A stretch of DNA of 64,000 bases, from NCBI RefSeq assembly GCF_000621485.1, contig NZ_JHYF01000013.1, forward strand, positions 1 through 64,000, written 5' to 3'. Position 1 is the stretch's first letter, and the number at the start of each line of letters is the position of its first letter. The translations under genes and the position numbers were made by a program. Positions 16,059 through 25,041 of this stretch are shown one piece after another. The notes under the pieces are model-generated. The model worked only from the letters and a program-made list of their open reading frames with translations. It was not told the DNA's origin and searched no databases. The DNA is from Alkaliphilus transvaalensis ATCC 700919 (GTDB lineage Bacteria; Bacillota; Clostridia; Peptostreptococcales; Natronincolaceae).

Positions 16059-16970
16059 TTGGATTATACAGATATTGTGAAAAAATCCATAGCATATATT
16101 CATTGCCAGTACAGCGAACCTATTACTGTCTCCGATGTTGCTAGCCATGTATATCTTTCGTCGTCGCATTTATCAACTGTGTTCAGGACACTAACCAGCT
16201 ACACAATGAAAGATTATATACTTCGATATCGGTTATATCAAACAGCATTAGAACTCAAAGGAACTAATAAACGGATTATTGAGATCGCCTATGAGAAGGG
16301 ATTCTCTTCTCAGCAAGCCCTCACTAAGAGCTTTTCACAATTCTATGGGATTTCGCCGGCAAAATTCCGTCAATTAAATCCAAATATCAAACCATTCCCT
16401 CTAAATCTTGAAAATTTATTAAAGGAAAGAGGTATATCTATGGAATTAAAGAAAGTGTTTGAGAAGGTTCAGTTTGTTAAGAAAGACAGTTTTTTTGTAA
16501 TTGGTATAGAAACCGATATAAATTATCACAGTAGTGAGGGAACTCAAGGTATAAGTGATTTATACAAACAATGGGAAAATGAGAATCTAATAGAGAACAT
16601 TCCTAATCAGGTTCACGATCAACTTTGTTATGGCATGACTCATAGTGAAACAGAGAATGATACGGCAAAATATATAGTTGCTGTTGAAGTTTCAACTCTT
16701 GAAAACATCCCGACTGGCTTAATTGGACGTCGTTTCGATGCCACTGAATATGCAGTATTTGACTGCACATTGGAAGACGAAACCAGCGGGAAATTTTTTC
16801 AATATTTCTTCAAAACTTTTTTAAAAGAAAACAACCTCAGTTTACCTGATGCAGTAATCACAAAGAATGGCAACACATACTCACGTTATCCTCTCTTTGA
16901 AGTGTATAACAGGCACTTTAAAAATAAAACTGACCCTATTCAAATCTATGCACCGATTAAAAGAAGATAA
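16059..16970 (+). CDS. AraC-family regulator with GyrI-like ligand domain
   Basis: This 303-residue protein has an N-terminal AraC/XylS double helix-turn-helix (about 5-105: VSDVASHVYLSSSHLSTVF, then IIEIAYEKGFSSQQALTKSF and FYGISPAKFR). A GyrI-like/SOUL-type effector domain follows (about 125-303, FFVIGIETDIN ... DPIQIYAPIK). Such proteins sense amphipathic compounds or drugs (Rob/MarA-like). It starts with TTG at 16059 behind GAAGGAGGG. It stands alone and is ended by a hairpin. The second AraC-GyrI gene of the window (22331-23242) has the same layout but clearly different sequence. Confidence 0.85.
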   Translation: MDYTDIVKKSIAYIHCQYSEPITVSDVASHVYLSSSHLSTVFRTLTSYTMKDYILRYRLYQTALELKGTNKRIIEIAYEKGFSSQQALTKSFSQFYGISPAKFRQLNPNIKPFPLNLENLLKERGISMELKKVFEKVQFVKKDSFFVIGIETDINYHSSEGTQGISDLYKQWENENLIENIPNQVHDQLCYGMTHSETENDTAKYIVAVEVSTLENIPTGLIGRRFDATEYAVFDCTLEDETSGKFFQYFFKTFLKENNLSLPDAVITKNGNTYSRYPLFEVYNRHFKNKTDPIQIYAPIKRR

Positions 16971-17019
16971 TATTCAAATATTAAACCAGAAGATTGTTGC
17001 TGTGAGAATAGAAACAAGT

Positions 17020-17052
17020 GACAGACTAGCTAATTAAGTAGTCTGTCTTTTG
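17020..17052 (+). terminator. Terminator of the AraC-type gene
   Basis: GACAGACTA (17020-17028) pairs perfectly with TAGTCTGTC (17039-17047), followed by TTTT. Confidence 0.75.
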
Positions 17053-17066
17053 CTATCTAAAGGAGA

Positions 17067-17106
17067 CAAAAAAGCTGACACCCTTTCAAAAGAATGTCAG
17101 CTTTCA
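17067..17106 (-). terminator. asnA terminator
   Basis: On the minus strand AAGCTGACA pairs with TGTCAGCTT, followed by a T-run. It lies about 75 bases behind the asnA stop. Confidence 0.7.
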
Positions 17107-17178
17107 TTTATTTCTATTTCTAATTCTATTTGATTATTTAATTATTTTTTTCATTTTACCGACAAGTAACCTAAGCTT

Positions 17179-18201
17179 CTATAATAATGGGATTCCTGCT
17201 TCTTCACAAACTGTTATCATTTCTTGAGACCAAATTGAAGCTTGTACTTCTCCGATGTGGGCCTTCTGTAGGAAGAACATACAGATTCTTGATTGACCTA
17301 TCCCACCGCCTATTGTATAGGGCAGTTTTTTTTCTAATAGCATTTTATGAAAAGCCAATTCTCTTTTTTCTTCAGTATTGGATGCCACCAGCTGTCTTTC
17401 TAGGGCATCCTCATCAACACGGATTCCCATAGAAGATAATTCAAGAGCAATCCCCAATACTGGATACCAAAAGATTATATCACCATTTAGTGTCCAATCA
17501 TCATAATCTGGGGCTCTACCATCGTGCTTAGTTCCAGATGCCAAGAGGTCTCCAATTTGCATAATAAATACTGCTCCTTTTTCCTTTGCAATCGCATCTT
17601 CTCTTTCTTTAGGTGTTAGAGTTGGAAAACGATCCTCTAATTCTTGTGTTGTAATAAAATAAATATCTTGTGGAAGAAATTTTTCAAAGCCAGCATGTAT
17701 CTTGCTAACAAAATCTTCGGTTTCTTTAAAAACCCGATAAATTTTATTTACAATTCCTTTTAGGGTATCGGTTGTTCGCTCTTCCTTTAATAACACCCTT
17801 TCCCAATCCCACTGATCAACATAAATAGAATGGATATTATCTAAATCTTCATCCCTTCTAATGGCATTCATATCCGTATATAGACCTTCTCCTTTGCAAA
17901 ATCCGTAACGTTGAAGGGCTAATCGCTTCCATTTAGCAAGAGAGTGAACAATTTCCACTTCTGACCCATCGACTCCCTTTACATCGAAGGCCACAGGACG
18001 CTCTACACCATTTAAATTATCATTTAAACCAGTTTCCCTTTGTACAAATAAAGGAGCGGATACCCTTGTTAAATTTAGCTCTTTTGCTAGTGATCCTTCA
18101 AAAAAATCTTTTAATTGTTTAATAGCTACTTCCGTTTCTCTAATTCCCAAAATTGGTCTATAACCATCTGGAATCATTAGTCCTTTTTTAATGTTTGTCA
18201 T
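17179..18201 (-). CDS. asnA: Aspartate-ammonia ligase (asparagine synthetase A)
   Basis: This 340-residue cytosolic enzyme makes asparagine from aspartate, ammonia and ATP, releasing AMP. It has the class II aminoacyl-tRNA-synthetase-like fold. Diagnostic stretches include [42 protein letters not shown] and [13 protein letters not shown] near the C-terminus. The ATG at 18201 lies a few bases after AGGAGG; the longer open frame to 18282 runs into the T-box terminator and is not coding. The T-box leader immediately upstream makes expression depend on uncharged tRNA-Asn. A terminator follows, so it is a single-gene unit. Confidence 0.96.
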   Translation of the reverse strand: MTNIKKGLMIPDGYRPILGIRETEVAIKQLKDFFEGSLAKELNLTRVSAPLFVQRETGLNDNLNGVERPVAFDVKGVDGSEVEIVHSLAKWKRLALQRYGFCKGEGLYTDMNAIRRDEDLDNIHSIYVDQWDWERVLLKEERTTDTLKGIVNKIYRVFKETEDFVSKIHAGFEKFLPQDIYFITTQELEDRFPTLTPKEREDAIAKEKGAVFIMQIGDLLASGTKHDGRAPDYDDWTLNGDIIFWYPVLGIALELSSMGIRVDEDALERQLVASNTEEKRELAFHKMLLEKKLPYTIGGGIGQSRICMFFLQKAHIGEVQASIWSQEMITVCEEAGIPLL

Positions 18202-18221
18202 ATAATAACCTCCTTTTTTCA

Positions 18222-18500
18222 TACAAAAAAACCCTCCATCCCTTATAGAAAGGGACGAAAGGTTTAACTTCCGCGGTACCACCCAAATTAGTATACACTC
18301 ACTTTAATCAGTACGGAAACATTATGCTTCGATACCTACCAATGATAACGGTTTGGCTCCGTCTAAGTCTACTCTCCTTTAAAGGATTTCAATTAGCAAC
18401 TCCGAGATGTTCTTCAAAATAGGCTTCGTACTGGACTTTCACTATCACCAGCTCGCTGAAACTACTTCCTAAGTCTACTCTTCTCTTCTTCGTTTTTAAA
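18222..18500 (-). promoter_or_regulatory. T-box leader (tRNA-Asn-responsive) of asnA
   Basis: On the minus strand the conserved T-box TGGGTGGTACCGCGG lies at 18271-18285. A terminator hairpin follows at 18224-18264 (AAACCTTTCGTCCCTT pairing with AAGGGATGGAGGGTTT, then T-run). The upstream stem I region contains GTAGACTTAGG and GAAGAACATC. The AAC at 18409-18411, followed by A, is the likely specifier and matches the asparagine product of asnA. T-boxes bind uncharged tRNA and switch from terminator to antiterminator. Confidence 0.92.
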
Positions 18501-18532
18501 TAATTATACATAGCATATCTTTATTTTTTATA

Positions 18533-18561
18533 ATTATAAGTTAATTTAGAAGTTACGTCAA
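18533..18561 (-). promoter_or_regulatory. Promoter of the asnA T-box transcript
   Basis: On the minus strand TTGACG (18556-18561) and TATAAT (18533-18538) are spaced by 17 bases, close to the sigma-A consensus. Transcription would start near 18526. Confidence 0.75.
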
Positions 18562-18653
18562 TACCTTTTTGAATATTTATTAATTTTTATGTATTATTTC
18601 CACAATGTAATAATCTAACCAAATTATAACATAAAAAAATTAATTAATATCAA

Positions 18654-18668
18654 TTATGCAATTTCCTC
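18654..18668. repeat. GAGGAAATTGCATAA element end
   Basis: An exact copy of the 15-base end (plus strand TTATGCAATTTCCTC), lying 5 bases behind the stop of the AEC permease gene. No clear opposite end is found nearby. Confidence 0.55.
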
Positions 18669-18673
18669 AACTA

Positions 18674-19642
18674 CTAAATTACTGGAAAATAAATTCTAGC
18701 CACATAAATGATAAATACTAGACTGATTCCACTAAATAATGTAGAAGTCATTACAACTTGGGAGGCAAAGTCTGGATAGTTATCATATTCGACTGCAATT
18801 AATGCTGAATTTACTGCTGTTGGCAATGCTGCAGCAATTACTAGTACTTGTGCCATTATTCCATCTAATCTTAATAAATATACTGCCAGTAATGCTAAAA
18901 TAGGTCCAATAAAATGTCTTACCAGCACTGCCAAATAGACTTCTTTATTATTAAATTCAAATTTTGTTCTAGATAACTGAATCCCAAGGGCTAATAGGGC
19001 AATCGGTACCAATGCATTTCTTGAATAATTTAGGGCTGGCCAAATAAAAGCTTTTGTTAGGTCATAGGAGGGCACTAGCTTTAAAAGAAATGCTAAAGGA
19101 ATTGCATAAATAGTTGGCATTTTAAACACCTTTATTAAACAAGTCTTCCAATGGGTTTTAGCACGCCCTGCATTTATAAACCCAATTGTATTGGTGGTGA
19201 TATTCTGCACAACTAAAACCATTATTTGAGCAGTTAATGCAATACTTAGATAGGGGGTCTCTCCATTGACAACAAAGGGTGGACTACTAAAAACCAATGT
19301 TATTAAGGGAATCCCTATGTTTCCAGCATTATAAAACATAATAGAATTGGAAAAAGCACTTTGCATTCCTTGATCATAGTTTCTCATCTTAGATAGAATT
19401 ATGGAAATGAATGAGTTGATAACCATGATTAAAAGAGCACCTAATATTACTTTTGTCATCTCCAAAGGTATTGTTGTGGTATAAATATTTACAAAAGTAA
19501 AAGATGGGACAAAGATATAAAAATTTAATTTTGTTAAAGTGTAAATATTCAAATCAAATTTTTTATTCATTAAATAGCCTAATAAAATCAGGGCAAAAAT
19601 CGGTAGAATATTATTAGTTAAAATAAATAAAAAGACACTCAT
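18674..19642 (-). CDS. AEC-family (auxin efflux carrier-like) permease
   Basis: This 322-residue membrane protein has about ten hydrophobic segments in the 5+5 arrangement of the AEC/bile-acid-type fold. Family features include NILPIFALILLGYLM at the start, SIMFYNAGNIGIPLI around 103-117 and ALPTAVNSALIAVEYDN near the C-terminus. Bacterial members export or import small dicarboxylates such as malate or malonate; the substrate is open. It follows the hydroxyacid dehydrogenase gene on the same strand with a 200-base gap, so a shared organic-acid theme is possible. Repeat-element ends sit on both sides (18654, 19725). Confidence 0.85.
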   Translation of the reverse strand: MSVFLFILTNNILPIFALILLGYLMNKKFDLNIYTLTKLNFYIFVPSFTFVNIYTTTIPLEMTKVILGALLIMVINSFISIILSKMRNYDQGMQSAFSNSIMFYNAGNIGIPLITLVFSSPPFVVNGETPYLSIALTAQIMVLVVQNITTNTIGFINAGRAKTHWKTCLIKVFKMPTIYAIPLAFLLKLVPSYDLTKAFIWPALNYSRNALVPIALLALGIQLSRTKFEFNNKEVYLAVLVRHFIGPILALLAVYLLRLDGIMAQVLVIAAALPTAVNSALIAVEYDNYPDFASQVVMTSTLFSGISLVFIIYVARIYFPVI

Positions 19643-19724
19643 TGCTTATTCCCCCTTTCGTCCCCTATTAATTTACGCTGAAGCAAAGTCTTCCTTTGGA
19701 AGATTAATATAAGTGTAATATTAA

Positions 19725-19739
19725 TTATGCAATTTCCTC
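19725..19739. repeat. GAGGAAATTGCATAA element end
   Basis: Plus-strand TTATGCAATTTCCTC, an exact copy, between the dehydrogenase and permease genes. It is preceded at 19686-19704 by an AAGTCTTCC / GGAAGATT palindrome that recurs at 21068-21198. Confidence 0.55.
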
Positions 19740-19844
19740 TATTATAAATTCAACCTTTAGAAAGTCAAATTATTCACTCAACTATTATATCAGTTAATAA
19801 TATGCATTTCTACTTTTGTCCATTTTGTTCATTAATATTTTCTA

Positions 19845-20846
19845 TTATTTAATATTATTTACTGGTGAAATAGAAGATGGCTTTACGACATTAACAGGGT
19901 TCCCTGATAAATACTTCTCTAAATTATCGATGGCAATCTCCATTAACCTGCTTCTTGCCTCCTTGGGAGCCCATGCAATATGGGGGGTAATAATACAATT
20001 TTTTGACTTTAGCAGTGGATTGCTTTCTTTAATTGGTTCAGTTGTAACAACATCCACTGCTGCTCCCCCAATTTTGCCTCGATTTAAAGCCCCAGCTAAG
20101 TCTTCTTCATCAATTAAAGGTCCTCTAGAAGTGTTTATAATTAAGACGCCATCCTTCATCTTTTCAATCGTTTCCTTATTAATCATTCCCTTTGTATCTT
20201 CAAATAGAGGGCAGTGAAGGCTGATTACATCGGATTTTTTGTACAATTCATCTAAATCAACAAAAGTAACTACATCTCCATCTAGCGCTTTAGGGCGATG
20301 ATTAAAGGCTATTACTTTCATACCAAATCCATGGGCAATTCTAGCAACCCGCTGGCCTATTCTACCATAACCAATAATCCCCATCGTTTTACCTTCAAGT
20401 TCTATTAAGGGATGATTCCAAAAACACCAATCTTGACTATTAGTCCATTTACCTTTATATACAGCCTCACTGTGGTTTCCAACATGGTGACATAATTCTA
20501 ACAAGAGGGCAAAGGTAAATTGCGCAACTGCTGCTGTACCATAGGTGGGGATATTGGTTACCGTTATTCCTCTTTCTTTTGCTGCCTCGACATCTACTAC
20601 ATTATAGCCGGTAGCTAAAACCCCTATATATTTTAATTTTGGTAGGTTTTCAATTATTTCTCTATTTAAGGGGGTTTTATTAGTAAATACGATTTCAGCA
20701 TCCCCTATACGTTTTATAATTTCTTCCTTGCCTGAAAGATCAAAAGCTGTACGGTCATATACAGTCAATTCTCCGATTTTTCCCAACGATTCCCACGATA
20801 GATCTCCAGGGTTTAATGTATATCCGTCTAACACAACAATTTTCAT
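19845..20846 (-). CDS. D-isomer 2-hydroxyacid dehydrogenase (glycerate dehydrogenase-like)
   Basis: This 333-residue enzyme reduces a 2-oxoacid with NAD(P)H to a D-2-hydroxyacid. The Rossmann motif GYGRIGQRVA begins at about 159. The catalytic triad is visible: R241 in NTSRGPLID, E270 in TTEPI and H289 in TPHIAW. The GVLATGYNVVD substrate loop is at about 75-85. The sequence style is closest to glycerate dehydrogenase/hydroxypyruvate reductase (HprA-like), but lactate or other oxoacids cannot be excluded. The start is an ATG behind GAAGGGAATTACT. It is followed on the same strand by the AEC permease. Confidence 0.88.
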   Translation of the reverse strand: MKIVVLDGYTLNPGDLSWESLGKIGELTVYDRTAFDLSGKEEIIKRIGDAEIVFTNKTPLNREIIENLPKLKYIGVLATGYNVVDVEAAKERGITVTNIPTYGTAAVAQFTFALLLELCHHVGNHSEAVYKGKWTNSQDWCFWNHPLIELEGKTMGIIGYGRIGQRVARIAHGFGMKVIAFNHRPKALDGDVVTFVDLDELYKKSDVISLHCPLFEDTKGMINKETIEKMKDGVLIINTSRGPLIDEEDLAGALNRGKIGGAAVDVVTTEPIKESNPLLKSKNCIITPHIAWAPKEARSRLMEIAIDNLEKYLSGNPVNVVKPSSISPVNNIK

Positions 20847-20913
20847 AGTAATTCCCTTCCTCTCTCTTGGCTAAGATCATAATCAAAGTGTAAATTCTTA
20901 GCCAGTTAATTTT

Positions 20914-20972
20914 GATATGATATTTGCATAAAACCTATATAATTTATAGTTATGTTATTATGCAATTTCCTC
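20914..20972. repeat. GAGGAAATTGCATAA-type element, short copy
   Basis: The right end TTATGCAATTTCCTC (20958-20972) is exact. The left end GATATTTGCATAA (about 20919-20931) is a partial inverted match. Confidence 0.45.
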
Positions 20973-21278
20973 AAGTATATAATATACAGAACATGGTACA
21001 AGATACAATATAGGATGTCATTTATTTTTATAAATATAATTAAAGTAGAACTTTCCTATTCGTTAGAACAAAGTCTTCCTACGAAATATTTAGTGGTATG
21101 CTTGTGTTGAAATACATTACGGAAAGCTATGACGATTGTAACCTTTAAAAGAGCATAATTTCCTATATATTAAACCAAGTCTTCCTTCGGTAGATTCAAA
21201 GGATAACTTTGTTGAAACTCATTACGTAAAGTTCTCTTATTTTAATAATAATTAAAGTCAAACTTTCCTATTCGTTAT

Positions 21279-21315
21279 AAAAAAAACCTCTCAACAGAAA
21301 ATATCTGTGGGAGGT
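21279..21315 (-). terminator. Terminator of the predicted ATPase gene
   Basis: On the minus strand ACCTCCCACAGA pairs with TCTGTTGAGAGGT (one bulge), followed by a run of T. Confidence 0.7.
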
Positions 21316-21361
21316 ATAACATGGAATAGTTTTCTATATTCCTTTAGATCGATAGTGTCTA

Positions 21362-22099
21362 CTATTCCTCTAACAATAGATCAATAAATTTTGATGGATT
21401 ATTTAGAAAATCTTTAGTAATTTGGTAATGGTCTGTTTCATCATATTTAACCTCTCTATATCCTGCATCTACATCATAAATTTTACAATTTGGATAAGCC
21501 ATAATAATTGGCGAGTGGGTGGCAATGATAAATTGAGACTTTTCCTGAATTAATTGATGCATCCTTGTTATTAATGCCAATTGCCTAGTAGGTGATAAAG
21601 CCGCCTCTGGCTCATCTAGTATATAGACTCCATTACCTCTAAACCGCTCCATCACTAGAGACATAAAGGACTCGCCGTGGGATTGCCCATGGAGAGATAT
21701 TCCACCATAAGAAGCGTAAAGGTCACTTCCAAGTTCATCAACCTTTGTAGCTACATTGTAAAAACTTTCTGCTCTTAAGAAAAACCCATCTTTAGGTTGT
21801 TTCACACCTTTAATAAGCTTCATGTGTTGATGTAAAGTAGAATGGGTAGCCTTTGTAGTAAAGTTAAAATTTCTAGACCCACCTTCTGGATTAAAACCAT
21901 ATAAGGTAGCTATCGCTTCTAATAGGGTTGATTTTCCACTACCATTTTCTCCAATAATAAAGGTGACATTTGGATGAAACTTTAAATTTGTTAGTTTTTC
22001 TATGGACGGTATATTAAAGGGATATTGTGTTATAGGGGGAAGTTGCTCTTTCAACAACTCAACTTCCCTTATATATTGATTAAGGTTAGGTTTATCCAT
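21362..22099 (-). CDS. Predicted AAA/ABC-type ATPase (COG3910-like)
   Basis: This 245-residue soluble ATPase has the P-loop GENGSGKST (50-58), an ABC-like GQSHGESF signature region (about 137-144), a Walker B strand VYILDEPEAAL (about 158-168) and the switch histidine in IATHSP (about 193-198). Short single-domain proteins of this type are widespread in Firmicutes, and their substrate is unknown. They resemble OLD/RecF-like ABC ATPases rather than transporters. There is no partner permease next to it. It is ended by its own terminator. Confidence 0.75.
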   Translation of the reverse strand: MDKPNLNQYIREVELLKEQLPPITQYPFNIPSIEKLTNLKFHPNVTFIIGENGSGKSTLLEAIATLYGFNPEGGSRNFNFTTKATHSTLHQHMKLIKGVKQPKDGFFLRAESFYNVATKVDELGSDLYASYGGISLHGQSHGESFMSLVMERFRGNGVYILDEPEAALSPTRQLALITRMHQLIQEKSQFIIATHSPIIMAYPNCKIYDVDAGYREVKYDETDHYQITKDFLNNPSKFIDLLLEE

Positions 22100-22131
22100 A
22101 CTGAGGCCCCCATCTACTTCCTATCTTTATT

Positions 22132-22207
22132 TTCTTCTTTAATTAATCTTCTTTAATTATCTTCTTTAATTCTCTTCTTTAATTATCTTCTTTAATTATC
22201 TTCTTTT
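22132..22207. repeat. 13-14-bp tandem repeat, about six copies
   Basis: The unit ATCTTCTTTAATT (with small variations) repeats about six times between the AraC-type gene and the start of the ATPase gene, 30 bases upstream of that start. Confidence 0.85.
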
Positions 22208-22214
22208 CATCCTT

Positions 22215-22229
22215 GAGGTAATTGCATAA
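22215..22229. repeat. GAGGAAATTGCATAA element end (one mismatch)
   Basis: GAGGTAATTGCATAA on the plus strand. No opposite end is recognised. Confidence 0.45.
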
Positions 22230-22330
22230 GCTGCTTAGTGTTTAATGAACAATGTTAATATATAATATATTATATTATCAAAGAAATAATCCTTACTCGT
22301 TTAATATGACTTTTCTTTCCATCTATTCAA

Positions 22331-23242
22331 TTAATCTTGTTTTAGGGACCTAACAGGTCTTGCTTCAATATATCCCCGCTCACCTAAAGGCACTAATTGA
22401 AATCTTGGTCCATCTTCATCAGCCCATTTAAAACCATACAATTCGGGGTTATATTCCTTCATAGCCTCCCATAATTCAGCTATCGCATCACCAAATTCTT
22501 CATTATTAAAAGGAGCCCCTTGAAACACCATTACTTTACAAGGAGAAAGTTCTATTATTTCAAAACCCGCTGGCACTTCTCCTTTATAATTGATTGGAAC
22601 CTCTACTCCTTGAGCATATACCGATGTGCCTTTTTTTCTAAGGTTTTCTGGTAACCACATTCCGATGGGTTCATATAGAGCTTCTTTTATACTACACAAA
22701 ATTCCCCAAACATCACACCCAACCTCTTCACAGTAATCAAAATAGTTGTCTGCTTTAATCCCTCTTTTTAATATAAGCTTTCTTGCTGGCCGTTCTACAA
22801 CTTGAGTGAAAATAATATTATTTTTTGTTTTTTCCATTTTCTTCACTTCTCCCTTCTTTATTATGAGGTAATACTCTCGAATGGAGCTAGGCATAAATAA
22901 AGGAATGGGCGGGGTCCCCTTCTGATAATGCTTGGGTGTCATACCAAATTGCTGTGAAAAAGCCCTCGTAAATCCTTCATGGGAATTAAAGGCAAATTCT
23001 AATGCAACATCTACTACTTTAATCTTCTCATCCCTTAATTTTAAGGCTGCATGGCTTAGTCGAAGGGCCCTTATATATTCTAAAGGAGGTTTTCCCACCA
23101 ATTCTTTAAAAATGCGGGATGTATACCAAGGTGAATAACCTGCAACTTGTGCCAACCCATGTAGGGTTATTTCCTCGGTAATATGCTTCACAATATAATC
23201 CTGTACCCGTTGTACTGCATTTATATTTTCCCAGTTCTCCAT
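22331..23242 (-). CDS. AraC-family regulator with GyrI-like ligand domain
   Basis: This 303-residue protein has an N-terminal AraC DNA-binding domain (about 8-110: LHGLAQVAGYSPWYTSRIF, then VVDVALEFAFNSHEGFTRAF and QFGMTPKHY). A GyrI-like effector domain follows (about 140-303), with EVGCDVWGIL and GFEIIELSPCKVMVFQGAPF. The family responds to hydrophobic cations or antibiotics. The ATG follows AGGAGGTGAAAAA. The neighbours are the ABC-2 exporter genes upstream on the same strand (219 bases away, with a tandem repeat between) and the ATPase downstream; control of the exporter is possible but unproven. Confidence 0.86.
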   Translation of the reverse strand: MENWENINAVQRVQDYIVKHITEEITLHGLAQVAGYSPWYTSRIFKELVGKPPLEYIRALRLSHAALKLRDEKIKVVDVALEFAFNSHEGFTRAFSQQFGMTPKHYQKGTPPIPLFMPSSIREYYLIIKKGEVKKMEKTKNNIIFTQVVERPARKLILKRGIKADNYFDYCEEVGCDVWGILCSIKEALYEPIGMWLPENLRKKGTSVYAQGVEVPINYKGEVPAGFEIIELSPCKVMVFQGAPFNNEEFGDAIAELWEAMKEYNPELYGFKWADEDGPRFQLVPLGERGYIEARPVRSLKQD

Positions 23243-23347
23243 TTTTTCACCTCCTGAATAAAGAATAACACACCAACAATAAGCATTTCTTGACTTTCCT
23301 TGTCTAAATGAGGTTGTTATATTTCTAATATTTTTCCTATTTTATTG

Positions 23348-23434
23348 TTTATTCTATTGATTATTTATTCTATTGATTGTTTATTCTGTTGATTGTTTGT
23401 TTATTTTATTGATTGTCTATTCTATTGATTGCTT
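23348..23434. repeat. 15-16-bp tandem repeat, about five copies
   Basis: The unit TTATTCTATTGATTGT repeats about five times with small changes, between the exporter genes and the AraC-type gene. A two-copy relative (ATTGATTATTTTATTGATTG) lies at 35080-35104. Confidence 0.85.
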
Positions 23435-23462
23435 ATCCTTTTTTTGCTTTCTCTTATTTTCC

Positions 23463-24260
23463 CTAAAGTTTACTTACAATCAAATTCCCCGATTCATACT
23501 TTCTAAGACCTCGCCTGAAGAAATAATAGGTAAAAATTAGCCAAGCTACTACAGCCCCTATCAATAGACTAAACCACCCCCAAGAAAAGTTATTAATTAA
23601 CCTTGCAGGAACTAAAGAGATAAAAGCCGCTGGTAAAAATGTGTATATTATTAATTTCGTATATCCCCTATAAATTCCTTCTGGATAAATCGAAAAGGTA
23701 ATCATAAATTCCATAAATAGGCTAGCAATCCCCTGAGAATTGCCCATATAAAAGGTTAGGGAGTTAGCAAAGATTAACAAACTGGCAAACACCATTGCAC
23801 CTGTAAAGGAGAAGAAAATAAACATCCCTAAGCCTATCAAGCTAAATCTATAAACCCCCATAAATAGAATTAATCCGTAGAAGATATCTCCCCAAGCTGA
23901 AATAACTGTCCCAGAGGCAATAATATTAATTAATACATCTTTAGGTTGTAATAGGTAACTATCTAACTCCCCATTAACAATCATTTGGGAGATTCGTCTG
24001 ATATTACCAAACAGAACAAAGGTTATGCCAAAGGAAGTAGAAGAAATGGCCCAGATCATCATTACCTCTCTAAAACCATAGCCTCCTATTGTTTCAATGT
24101 TTTCAAACAATATCCACCAAAAGAAGATAAAGGTGCTATTGTTTAAAATCATCCCAAAAGTTTGGGTTAAAAAGCTTGCTCTATATTCCATACTGGACGA
24201 TAAATTAAATTTAAAATACATTGCAATCAAATTTAGGTGTTTCTTAACCTCCATTAACAT
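23463..24260 (-). CDS. ABC-2 exporter permease (COG3694-like)
   Basis: This 265-residue protein has six predicted membrane helices in the layout of the COG3694 half of the COG4586-COG4587-COG3694 exporters. Features include FWWILFENI, an amphipathic QMIVNGELDSYLLQPKD loop near residues 90-107 and a basic end, FRRGLRKYESGN. Its start overlaps the end of the preceding permease gene by 17 bases, so the two are translationally coupled. With its partner it should form the membrane channel of an exporter driven by the ATPase at 25025. The substrate is unknown. Confidence 0.82.
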   Translation of the reverse strand: MLMEVKKHLNLIAMYFKFNLSSSMEYRASFLTQTFGMILNNSTFIFFWWILFENIETIGGYGFREVMMIWAISSTSFGITFVLFGNIRRISQMIVNGELDSYLLQPKDVLINIIASGTVISAWGDIFYGLILFMGVYRFSLIGLGMFIFFSFTGAMVFASLLIFANSLTFYMGNSQGIASLFMEFMITFSIYPEGIYRGYTKLIIYTFLPAAFISLVPARLINNFSWGWFSLLIGAVVAWLIFTYYFFRRGLRKYESGNLIVSKL

Positions 24261-25041
24261 TGAGCTCCTTTACCCCCCTTCGATATACAAAAATTGAAAT
24301 AAATATAAAAACAGTTAAGTAGAAAACTTGAAAACTAATGATACTAAAGAACTCTGACAAACTGAATTTTACGCCTAATCTTGCTGGCCCATAGGTGACA
24401 TAGGCAAAGGGTAAATACCTTGCAACTTTCTCTAACCAACCAGGAAACATTTCTATTGGAATAAGCATACCTCCTAATGTAAAAACTAACTTAGAATAAA
24501 TCCACATAAAAGCCGTATTCTCCTCAAACCAAAAAGCGGTTAAAGCTAAATTGATATAGATGAAAAAATTCAAAAACATCCCTAGAAGAAGCGAAATCAA
24601 AATTAAGGGTAAATGTACTAAATTTAAGTTCATCAGGGGGCCTACATATACCAACCCCATAATCATCCCAATGATCATATTACTAGTGAGCTTAACCCCA
24701 CTTTCACCTAGGGAGTTAGAAAAACAATAAAATATATAATGATAAGGTTTATTGATTAAATAGGCAATCTGCCCTTTCTTAACATCCTCTGAAACCTCTG
24801 TAAAAACATTTGACCTCGAAAGGGTAACCATTTCTGTGATGATTAAATACCAAATCATTTGATTTAGGGTATACCCTGCTATCATGTTCCCCTGATGGCT
24901 ATAAATGTTTTGCCAAAGTAAAAGCATGACATAAACAATAAAAACAAAAAACATATTTCTTGCAATAAAATTTGAAACATATACTAAGTTGTTGGATAGA
25001 CTAATTTTAAAAATATAAAAATATTTATTTAGCGCCTTCAA
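24244..25041 (-). CDS. ABC-2 exporter permease (COG4587-like)
   Basis: This protein of about 265 residues has six membrane helices, the FTEVSEDVKKGQIAYLINKP loop typical of this family (about 75-95) and a C-terminal FVYRRGVKEL. The open frame reaches 25056, but the TTG at 25041 has GGTGGTGA at ideal distance, so I prefer it; either way it overlaps the ATPase gene (17-32 bases). It forms the exporter together with the genes on both sides. Confidence 0.82.
   Translation of the reverse strand: MKALNKYFYIFKISLSNNLVYVSNFIARNMFFVFIVYVMLLLWQNIYSHQGNMIAGYTLNQMIWYLIITEMVTLSRSNVFTEVSEDVKKGQIAYLINKPYHYIFYCFSNSLGESGVKLTSNMIIGMIMGLVYVGPLMNLNLVHLPLILISLLLGMFLNFFIYINLALTAFWFEENTAFMWIYSKLVFTLGGMLIPIEMFPGWLEKVARYLPFAYVTYGPARLGVKFSLSEFFSIISFQVFYLTVFIFISIFVYRRGVKELNVNGG

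Larger units (their letters stand above)
20847..21361. other. Repeat-rich intergenic region
   Basis: No gene is seen. It carries a GAGGAAATTGCATAA-type element (20914-20972) and two related blocks of a second repeat. Block one (about 21035-21130) and block two (about 21175-21280) share AAAGTCTTCCT, GTTGAAA..CATTACG and ACTTTCCTATTCGTTA. A related stretch occurs at 47791-47840. The ATPase terminator is at its right end. Confidence 0.6.
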
